From the NCBI GenBank assembly GCA_002789815.1, contig PFTZ01000084.1, forward strand, positions 1-14,297: 14,297 nucleotides of DNA, given 5' to 3'. How positions within the stretch are numbered: position 1 is the stretch's first letter; each line of letters begins with the position of its first letter. The translations under genes were made by a program, and so were the position numbers. Under the pieces are notes generated by a model. The model saw nothing but the letters and a program-made list of their open reading frames with translations, was not told where the DNA came from and ran no database searches. Shown here in pieces: positions 5,583 through 11,843 of this stretch. This DNA is from Candidatus Berkelbacteria bacterium CG_4_9_14_3_um_filter_39_23 (GTDB taxonomy: Bacteria > Patescibacteriota > UBA1384 > GWA2-35-9 > CG2-30-39-44).

Positions 5583-6605
5583 TTAAGAGCGCAACTCTTT
5601 TTCTAGTTTTTTAGTGATTTCCGGGTGGTCTTTCAGGTATTGTTTGGCTGCTTCGCGTCCTTGCCCAATTTTTTCTCCGTCAGGCAAAGATAGCCATGGT
5701 CCATTTTTTATAACCGTGCCTTTGGCAACTGACATATCAATAATTTCGCCTTCGTGAGAAAGCCCTTGTTGGTAAATAATTTCAAATTCAGCTGTGCGAA
5801 AAGGGGGCGCCACTTTATTTTTAACGACTTTTGCCCTAACGCGCGTACCAATCACCACATCGCCATCTTTGATTTGCTCAATACGACGAACATCAATGCG
5901 GACAGATGAATAAAATTTCAGCGCCATTCCGCCAGTGGTTGTTTCCGGGTTGCCAAACATCACGCCGATTTTCATACGGAGTTGATTGATAAAAATAACC
6001 ACGCATTTTGAGTGGGAGATAGATGAGGTGAGCTTGCGAAGCGCTTGGCTCATCAAGCGCGCTTGTAGTCCCATATGCGAATCACCCATATCTCCCTCTA
6101 ATTCAGCCCGTGGCACCAGCGCGGCGACTGAATCAATCACGATCACATCAACAGCGTTTGACCTAACCAATGTTTCGGTAATTTCCAGCGCTTGTTCACC
6201 GGTAGATGGCTGGGAAATAAGTAAATCTTCCAATACAACCCCAAGAGTTTTGGCATAATCAGGATCAAAGGCGTGTTCCGCGTCAATAAAAGCGCATAGC
6301 CCGTTTTCTTTTTGGGCTTGTCCGATTGAGGATAGAGCGAGGGTAGTTTTTCCAGATGATTCGGGACCATAGATTTCAATCACTCTGCCTCGGGGGAAAC
6401 CGCCCACGCCCAACGCTAAATCAAGCGCGATTGAACCGGTAGGGATAGCTTTTACATTAAGTTTTTCCATATCGCCAAAACGCATAATAGAACCTTTGCC
6501 AAAGTCTTTTTCGATTTGACTGATGGCTGATTCTATGGCTGCGCCCTTGCCTTTGGTTTCCCCTTTGGTGTATTCTGTCCCTTTGATTTTCGCTGTCCGT
6601 TTCAT
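5583..6605 (-). CDS. recA: Recombinase RecA
   Basis: This ATP-dependent DNA strand-exchange protein acts in homologous recombination and SOS signalling. At 340 residues it is of normal length. Visible landmarks are the Walker A GPESSGKT (80-87), DAEHAFD (108-114), Walker B VIVIDSVAAL (154-163), the L1 region GDMGDSHMGLQARLMSQALRK and the DNA-binding L2 loop GVMFGNPETTTGG (214-226), followed by the C-terminal region ending in EKELRS. The long acidic tail of E. coli RecA is absent, as in many bacteria. A Lys/Gly-rich lead-in of about 20 residues precedes the polymerisation helix AIESAISQIEKDFGKGSIM. AAAGGA sits 5 bases before the ATG, supporting the start. It follows the rodZ-like gene by 57 bp and precedes ppsA by 33 bp, so an operon is likely. 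I see no clear LexA-type box upstream. Confidence 0.98.
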   Translation of the reverse strand: MKRTAKIKGTEYTKGETKGKGAAIESAISQIEKDFGKGSIMRFGDMEKLNVKAIPTGSIALDLALGVGGFPRGRVIEIYGPESSGKTTLALSSIGQAQKENGLCAFIDAEHAFDPDYAKTLGVVLEDLLISQPSTGEQALEITETLVRSNAVDVIVIDSVAALVPRAELEGDMGDSHMGLQARLMSQALRKLTSSISHSKCVVIFINQLRMKIGVMFGNPETTTGGMALKFYSSVRIDVRRIEQIKDGDVVIGTRVRAKVVKNKVAPPFRTAEFEIIYQQGLSHEGEIIDMSVAKGTVIKNGPWLSLPDGEKIGQGREAAKQYLKDHPEITKKLEKELRS

Positions 6606-6662
6606 TTTGTTCCTTTTGGTTTATTTTTTTGTGTTTATGTTAAATCGTTTTAACTCAATATT

Positions 6663-7352
6663 CTAGATTTTTGTATTTGTATCACCGCGGCTTTTGAGTA
6701 TTTGCAAATTTTTTATTGTTTTTTTGCTAAAACGATTTTCAGCAATAATTTGGATATTATTAACTCCGTCAGCGAGTTTGACCTGTTGGGAGAATTCGCC
6801 AGCGCCCGAAAGCGCGACTAATTCATTGTTGATTAAAATTTTTGCATTTTGGTCAACTTTGCCAATGATTTCAATCATGTCAACCCGCACAACTTCCTTG
6901 CCGCTAGGTAAAATAATATCCAAACTTGGCGGAGAAGTAAGGGTGCTAATTTGTAGATAAAGATAACCGACGATTACGCCAACCATAGCAAAGCTTAAAA
7001 ATCCTAATATGATTTTAGGCGTAATTATCATTCGTGGCTCTTTTAGCCGATCTCCGATGAGCAGTTGAGATTCGTTTTTTCGCCATAAGCGAAACTCACT
7101 TTTAAATTCCGCGACAATCTCTGGTTTTAAGTTTAAAAATTCAACATATTTTTTAAAATATCCGTTGGCGTAAACCTCAGCTGGCAACACATTAAAATTA
7201 TCTGTTTCAATTGCTCTCAAAAATTTCTCGTGGATTTTTGTTTGCACTTCTGCTTCGTTAAAAGAGATTTTTTTTCTCTTTCGAGCCATTTTTACTCGGG
7301 CGCCAACCGATCGTCGTTGAATCTTTCTGGTTCTAAAATTTTTAATCCCCAT
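6663..7352 (-). CDS. rodZ: RodZ-like helix-turn-helix membrane protein
   Basis: It has 229 residues with RodZ architecture. A cytoplasmic HTH_25 domain (about 17-75) starts GARVKMARKRKKISFNEAEVQ and continues with KFLRAIETDNFNVLPAEVYANGYFKKYVEF. A basic juxtamembrane stretch and one transmembrane helix (about 113-134) follow, then an outer Ig-like beta domain (about 143-219; LDIILPSGKEVVRVD, IEIIGKVDQNAKILINNE, FSQQVKLADGVNNIQIIA). In rod-shaped bacteria RodZ links MreB filaments to the wall-synthesis machinery; whether MreB exists here cannot be told. The outer domain resembles the repeats found in many Patescibacteria and Firmicutes homologues rather than the E. coli C-terminus. No Shine-Dalgarno sequence precedes the ATG at 7352. 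A possible -10 (TAAATT, 7364-7359) lies 6 bases upstream, hinting at another leaderless mRNA. Confidence 0.85.
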   Translation of the reverse strand: MGIKNFRTRKIQRRSVGARVKMARKRKKISFNEAEVQTKIHEKFLRAIETDNFNVLPAEVYANGYFKKYVEFLNLKPEIVAEFKSEFRLWRKNESQLLIGDRLKEPRMIITPKIILGFLSFAMVGVIVGYLYLQISTLTSPPSLDIILPSGKEVVRVDMIEIIGKVDQNAKILINNELVALSGAGEFSQQVKLADGVNNIQIIAENRFSKKTIKNLQILKSRGDTNTKI

Positions 7353-7540
7353 ATATCTAATTTATCAGGGCGAGGGCAAAATGCAAGAGTAAGATAATTA
7401 AAATGATAAGTTAAAATAGAGAAATAAGAGATTAAATTAAAATTTAAAAATAGATGTCCTGTCCACTGGTGATTAGGTTTGCTCGGTGTGTGCAATTTAA
7501 ATAAATAATTTTAAGATTTTAATTTTTAAATTATAATTTC
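7353..7540. other. AT-rich spacer with filler repeats between ftsK and rodZ
   Basis: This 188-bp spacer holds no convincing gene. It consists largely of A/T tracts such as AAATTAAAATTTAAAAATAG (7435-7454) and TTTTTAAATTATAATTTC (7523-7540). The second closely resembles the TTTAAAATTTATAATTTC stretch inside valS (12522-12539). A GC-richer island lies at 7453-7495. Confidence 0.5.
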
Positions 7541-9625
7541 TTAATGCTTATTTCTAAATTCTCTTTCCCGCTCTTGATGTGGCTCATTACCGGGCATAAT
7601 GTCTAATGATTTAGTGAGAACTTCGCGAGGTTTTGAACCTTCTTGCGGTCCAATAATCCCTTGACTTTCTAAAATATCCAAAAGGCGCGCGGCGCGCGCG
7701 TAGCCAATGCGAAGTCGTCTTTGGAGGAGCGACGCCGATGCTTTACCAGCAGCGATAATAATATCCTTGGTTTCTTCGTAAAGATCGTCGTCAATATCTT
7801 CTTCGCTGGTCGGCATACCCGAGCGTCCAGTTGTTTTATATTCTGAAATTGATTCGTCATAAGTTGCTTCACCTTCCCTTTTTAAAAAGTTGCTAACCGC
7901 CTTGATTTCTTTGTCCAAAATGAGCGGGCTTTGAACCCGTCGTGGCTTGCCAAAATCAGCTGACTGAAAAAGCATATCGCCGTTGCCCAGTAATTTTTCA
8001 GCCCCAGAATTATCTAAAATTGTGCGTGAGTCAATTTGCGAAGCTACGGCAAAAGCAATGCGAGTGGGTATATTGGCTTTGATAAGGCCGGTGATCACAT
8101 CAACCGATGGTCTTTGGGTGGCAACAATAAGGTGGATGCCAGTGGCGCGCGCCATTTGCGATAAGCGCACGATAGCGCCTTCAACTTCGTTGGCTGCCTG
8201 TGTCATTAGATCCGCTAATTCATCAATCACAATTACTATATAAGGCATATGCCCGGCAGTCGGGTTTTGGTTGTATTCAGTAATGTTTCTTTTGTGAGTT
8301 TCGGCAAATAGTTTAAACCGTTTTTCCATTTCTGCCACCGCCCATTTTAAAGTATTGATAGTTTTTTTCACCTCAGTCACTACTGGTGTCATCAGATGGG
8401 GGATGCCATTATACATTGTAAATTCAACACGCTTGGGATCAACCAAAATCATACGTATATCAGTGGGCGAGTTTTGAAATAATAAAGTGAGCACAATGGC
8501 GTTGATGAAGTTTGACTTGCCTGAACCAGTGGCGCCAGCGATCAGTAAATGGGGCATTTTAGACAAATCAACAGCCAGCGGTTTGCCAGAAACATCGCGC
8601 CCGAGTCCCAATATCAACCCGGTTTTATTTTTTTTGAAAGTTTCTGATTCTAAAACTTCTCGCAAAGTGACAGTGGCAGGCACTTTGTTTGGCACTTCAA
8701 CTCCAACCGCTGCTTTGCCGGGGATAGGGGCTTCAATTCTGATCGGGTGGCTGGCGAGCGTAAGCGCTAGATCGTTGGCGCGCGCAACAATTTGGTTTAG
8801 TTTGACTCCTTCGTGAGGCTTTAATGTGTATTGTGTGACAGTGGGACCAATATTCACATCGCCCATAGTTACATTGACGTTAAAATCTTTAAGGGTTTTT
8901 TGAATAATTTCAACATTGCGGGTGATGTTGCCTGCTGTGGCGCGGGTGGGCGAAGCAGACAAGAGGTCAAGCGGAGGGAACTGCCAATCGCGGTCGCGGG
9001 TTCTGGGTGAGGCAAAAATCGATGCTTGGGCTGGGGCTTCGTTTGGTTCTTTGGGCTTGCGACGGAAGTGATCACGAACAGTTTCAAAAACCGACACACT
9101 TGACTCGTTAGTGGTTGGCTCTTTGCTTTCGTCGCTGGCTGACCATTCTCGCAATTGTCGCCAGCTCAAATTGGTTGAGAGTAAAAGAAAAATAATTGTT
9201 AGGCAGATATTGAGAATGATAGCGAGTACTGCGCCAAAAAGGTTGACGAATATCTGGTAAATGCCAGAGCCGATGATGCCGCCACTATGGGCAAAAAGCG
9301 AAGGCACTAACGCAAAAAGTGCGACAATGCCGATAATGGTTGTAGCTTTGATGTTTAGCTCGCGCGCTTTCCAGAGAAAATAACCCAGAGCAAGGAACGC
9401 AAACGGCACCACAAAAGCGCCTAGCCCAAAAAGGTCTGACATTATCGCAAAACTTTTTTGACCTATAACGCCGGCAAAGCCAAAAATTGAGAATATCAAA
9501 ATCATTCCAAGCGCGATGAATGCAACAGAAAAAATTTCCCTTTTGGTTTGCGGATCAAGCGACCAATCAAATTTTTGATACCAAGCATCTTGGGAATGCT
9601 TATGGTATTTTCTTTTTCTCCCCAT
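7541..9625 (-). CDS. ftsK: DNA translocase FtsK/SpoIIIE
   Basis: This septum-associated ATPase pumps chromosomal DNA during division. From the chosen start (MGRKRKYHKH, ATG 9625) it has 694 residues: four transmembrane helices (about 32-54, 66-86, 94-112, 122-150), a short Ser/Pro/acidic linker (about 160-230), then the motor. The motor shows the alpha/beta domain, Walker A GATGSGKS (364-371), LVDPKRVEF, Walker B VIVIDELADLM (464-474) and VATQRPSVDVITGLIKANIP. A gamma winged-helix domain (about 614-672; AAGKASASLLQRRLRIGYARAARLLDILE) should read KOPS-like sequences. The frame remains open upstream to 9805, but that part is repeat sequence, overlaps the rnj stop and lacks similarity to FtsK, so I exclude it. 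No ribosome binding site precedes the ATG. An extended -10 promoter lies just upstream. Confidence 0.97.
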   Translation of the reverse strand: MGRKRKYHKHSQDAWYQKFDWSLDPQTKREIFSVAFIALGMILIFSIFGFAGVIGQKSFAIMSDLFGLGAFVVPFAFLALGYFLWKARELNIKATTIIGIVALFALVPSLFAHSGGIIGSGIYQIFVNLFGAVLAIILNICLTIIFLLLSTNLSWRQLREWSASDESKEPTTNESSVSVFETVRDHFRRKPKEPNEAPAQASIFASPRTRDRDWQFPPLDLLSASPTRATAGNITRNVEIIQKTLKDFNVNVTMGDVNIGPTVTQYTLKPHEGVKLNQIVARANDLALTLASHPIRIEAPIPGKAAVGVEVPNKVPATVTLREVLESETFKKNKTGLILGLGRDVSGKPLAVDLSKMPHLLIAGATGSGKSNFINAIVLTLLFQNSPTDIRMILVDPKRVEFTMYNGIPHLMTPVVTEVKKTINTLKWAVAEMEKRFKLFAETHKRNITEYNQNPTAGHMPYIVIVIDELADLMTQAANEVEGAIVRLSQMARATGIHLIVATQRPSVDVITGLIKANIPTRIAFAVASQIDSRTILDNSGAEKLLGNGDMLFQSADFGKPRRVQSPLILDKEIKAVSNFLKREGEATYDESISEYKTTGRSGMPTSEEDIDDDLYEETKDIIIAAGKASASLLQRRLRIGYARAARLLDILESQGIIGPQEGSKPREVLTKSLDIMPGNEPHQEREREFRNKH

Positions 9626-9658
9626 CAAAAAATTTAAATTCTTATTTTGCGTAATTTT

Positions 9659-9688
9659 ATTATAGCACACTAACAAGTTGAAAGTAAA
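9659..9688 (-). promoter_or_regulatory. Extended -10 promoter of ftsK
   Basis: On the minus strand, TGCTATAAT (9667-9659) is a perfect extended -10, with a weak -35 (TTTACT, 9688-9683) 18 bp upstream. The -35 lies within the 22-bp dispersed repeat shared with valS. The predicted leader is about 27 bases and contains no Shine-Dalgarno sequence. Confidence 0.6.
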
Positions 9689-9704
9689 AATGAAAAAGTA
9701 AAAA
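9683..9704. repeat. 22-bp A-rich repeat, intergenic copy
   Basis: This segment of three A5 tracts separated by TG and GT, preceded by AGT, is identical base for base to 13170-13191 inside valS. It sits in the spacer between rnj and ftsK and overlaps the ftsK -35 region. Confidence 0.8.
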
Positions 9705-9729
9705 CTAATTATCCAAAAACAAAGCTGTT

Positions 9730-9782
9730 TGCCCGGGGAAAAACTTGGGCAGGAGTCGGACACAGAACGGGATTTGAGCTGG
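9730..9782. repeat. Palindromic spacer element after rnj
   Basis: TGCCC (9730-9734) and GGGCA (9747-9751) form a short stem. On the minus strand it is followed by a T-rich stretch, so it might help terminate rnj transcripts. The adjoining 9756-9782, read on the minus strand, starts CCAGCTC and contains CGTTCTGTGTC, similar to CCAGCCC...CGTTTCTGTGTC at 14153-14176. Both are probably degraded copies of one dispersed repeat. Confidence 0.4.
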
Positions 9783-9794
9783 ATAGAGTAAAAT

Positions 9795-11648
9795 TTAAAC
9801 TTCAATAACCACCGGTATTACCATAGGACGGCGTTGGGTTTTGCGAAACAAAAATTCACCCACATCGTCGCGAATAACCCGCTTGATATGGTCATATTGC
9901 ATTGGATATCGTTCGTTGTGACGCGAAAATAAATCGCGGATTTCTTTTCGCGCTTGATGGACTAATTCTTCTTGGTCGCGCATATAGATAAAACCGCGCG
10001 AGATGATGTCGGGCGAAGTGATGATTTTTCCGGTTTGCTTGTCTACGGTGAGAATCACCACAAACATTCCTTCTTTAGCCAGCGCTTGGCGATCGCGAAG
10101 CACGATATTGCCCACATCGCCCACACCTAGCCCATCAACCAAAACATAGCCAGATTGAACCTTAGTGCTGATGACGCTACCTTTACCTTTTTCAAATTCA
10201 ATAATTCCGCCATTATCGCTGATGAGGATTTTATCTCGGTCGATCCCAACCTCTTCAGCAAGGCGAGCGTGGATTTTCAGGTGACGGTATTCTCCGTGAA
10301 TGGGCATAAAGTATTCAGGGTTGGTGAGCTGAATCAGCATTTTTAGCTCTTCTTGCGAAGCATGACCTGAAACATGTATGTCAAGTCTTTTTCCGTAAAT
10401 AACATACGCGCCTTGCTTAAATAACCCGTTAATAGTATTGGAAATCGATTGCTCGTTGCCGGGAATTTCTGACGCGCTAATTAGGACAGTATCGCCTTTT
10501 TTAATTTTAATTTGTTTGTGATCGCCTGACGCCATACGAGTTAAAGCGGAAAATTCCTCGCCTTGCGAACCAGTTGAAAGAATAACGATTTTTTCATCCG
10601 GCAGATTTTGGGCTTTATGAATATCCATAAATAGATCTTGGGGCGCTTTCAAGTAGCCAAGCTTTAAAGCCATCTCAATATTTCTTTGCATTGAAAAACC
10701 AGAGACAGTAATTTTTCGTCTATATTTTTGCGCCATATCAATCACTTGTTGAATACGGTTAATGGTTGAAGCAAACATAGTGATAATCAGGCGGTTTTTA
10801 GTGTCTTTAAAGATATTGTCAAAAGTGTGCGTGATAACCGACTCAGACACAGTGTAGCCTGGTCGTTCAGCATTGCTTGAGTCTGATAAAAGTAGCTTAA
10901 CCCCTTCTTGACCAAGAGCAGCCAGTCGCGCCACATCGGTTTTTTGACCAAAAATTGGAGTATGATCCAACTTCCAGTCGGTCACATGGACGATTAGTCC
11001 TTCGGGAGTTTTTAAAGCAATGGCTAGAGTATCGGGGATTGAGTGGGCGAGTTGGATAAATTCAATGTTAAACACGCCGAGCTTTATTTTTTCACCAGCT
11101 TTTACCACACTGAGTTTGGCTGGGCGATGTTTAAACTCTTCGTATTTAACTTTAATCAGCCCGGCGGTAAGCTGGCTGGCGTACATTTGCACATTAGGAA
11201 ATTTTTTTGGAATGATGTAGGGAATGGCGCCAACATGGTCTTCGTGACCATGGGTGAAAATCCAGCCCTTGATGCGCTCGGCATTTTCTTCTAAATATCT
11301 AGTGTCAGGAAGCACAAAGTCCACTCCTAGCATTTCCTCTTCTGGGAACATCAGCCCACAATCAATCACCACAATATCGTCGCCATACTCATAGATCATC
11401 ATATTTTTGCCGTATTCGCCTAATCCGCCGATGGGCATAATTTTCAGAGTGTCTTTTTTAAGCGGATGTGTAAGCACTGGTCTTTCTTCGCCACTATTAT
11501 AACCACGTACTTGGATCGGCTGACGGCGATTATTGCTAGTTTGGCGCTGGCGAGGAGGTCGGCGCAGGGGGATATCCCCGGGTTTGGTTTGGGCAAGATT
11601 AGTCGATTGGCTCTTGCCGGGCACATAGAGAGTCGTTCGATCGTTCAT
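9795..11648 (-). CDS. rnj: Ribonuclease J
   Basis: This metallo-beta-lactamase/beta-CASP nuclease has 5'-to-3' exonuclease and endonuclease activity in mRNA decay and rRNA maturation. It has 617 residues against about 555 for Bacillus RNase J1; the excess is an N-terminal extension of about 65 residues, rich in Arg, Gln, Asn and Pro, likely disordered and perhaps RNA-binding. The core begins LKIMPIGGLGEYGKNM. Metal ligands are visible: HGHEDH (133-138), His202 in LAHSIPD and Asp224 in HVTDWKLDH. The beta-CASP part has SGHASQEEL and PIHGEYRHL, and a C-terminal domain follows. AAGGAA lies 6 bases before the ATG at 11648. Its own promoter (11788-11816) faces valS, and the predicted mRNA starts with a stem-loop, which suggests self-regulation. 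Confidence 0.96.
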   Translation of the reverse strand: MNDRTTLYVPGKSQSTNLAQTKPGDIPLRRPPRQRQTSNNRRQPIQVRGYNSGEERPVLTHPLKKDTLKIMPIGGLGEYGKNMMIYEYGDDIVVIDCGLMFPEEEMLGVDFVLPDTRYLEENAERIKGWIFTHGHEDHVGAIPYIIPKKFPNVQMYASQLTAGLIKVKYEEFKHRPAKLSVVKAGEKIKLGVFNIEFIQLAHSIPDTLAIALKTPEGLIVHVTDWKLDHTPIFGQKTDVARLAALGQEGVKLLLSDSSNAERPGYTVSESVITHTFDNIFKDTKNRLIITMFASTINRIQQVIDMAQKYRRKITVSGFSMQRNIEMALKLGYLKAPQDLFMDIHKAQNLPDEKIVILSTGSQGEEFSALTRMASGDHKQIKIKKGDTVLISASEIPGNEQSISNTINGLFKQGAYVIYGKRLDIHVSGHASQEELKMLIQLTNPEYFMPIHGEYRHLKIHARLAEEVGIDRDKILISDNGGIIEFEKGKGSVISTKVQSGYVLVDGLGVGDVGNIVLRDRQALAKEGMFVVILTVDKQTGKIITSPDIISRGFIYMRDQEELVHQARKEIRDLFSRHNERYPMQYDHIKRVIRDDVGEFLFRKTQRRPMVIPVVIEV

Positions 11649-11746
11649 ATTTTTCCTTTTTGAAAACTAGCAATACAAAAATTATAAATTAAATATATAA
11701 AATTAATAGTATTAGTTCGCTAGTTTGTTTATTATTTTGTTTAAGA

Positions 11747-11781
11747 GATCATTCTTGAGAGTCCAATGGACTCTTATGATC
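11747..11781 (-). promoter_or_regulatory. Stem-loop at the predicted 5' end of rnj mRNA
   Basis: AGAGTCCAATGGACTCT (11758-11774) is a perfect palindrome around one central base. It is enclosed by outer complementary arms GATCAT (11747-11752) and ATGATC (11776-11781). As minus-strand RNA it folds into an outer 6-bp stem, a small asymmetric internal loop and an inner 6- to 7-bp stem. The predicted rnj start site is about 11781, so the structure would occupy the first 35 bases of a leader of about 133 bases. Confidence 0.6.
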
Positions 11782-11787
11782 AAATCT

Positions 11788-11816
11788 ATTGTAGCAAATA
11801 AAAACTTGAATGTCAA
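11788..11816 (-). promoter_or_regulatory. Promoter of rnj
   Basis: On the minus strand, a perfect TTGACA (11816-11811), a 17-bp spacer and TACAAT (11793-11788) predict a start at about 11781. Its -35 shares base 11811 with the -35 of the opposing valS promoter. Confidence 0.75.
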
Positions 11817-11834
11817 GGGTTTTTCCTTTAAAAT
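11806..11834 (+). promoter_or_regulatory. Promoter of valS, predicted near-leaderless
   Basis: TTGAAT (11806-11811), a 17-bp spacer and TAAAAT (11829-11834) predict a start at about 11841, two to four bases before the valS ATG at 11844. No Shine-Dalgarno sequence is present. The palindrome CTTGAATGTCAAG (11805-11817) contains both this -35 box and that of rnj. Confidence 0.6.
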
Positions 11835-11843
11835 GAAATTATT

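Noticed and set aside
9626..9805. Upstream extension of the ftsK frame by 60 codons
   Set aside because: It overlaps the end of rnj, consists of dispersed-repeat and palindromic DNA, has no ribosome binding site and contains the ftsK promoter. The conserved protein begins at MGRKRKYHKH (9625).
11740..11843. T-box riboswitch for valS
   Set aside because: The hairpin lies upstream of the valS promoter, not in its transcript. No T-box consensus, specifier loop or terminator/antiterminator pair is visible, and the valS leader is predicted to be almost absent.
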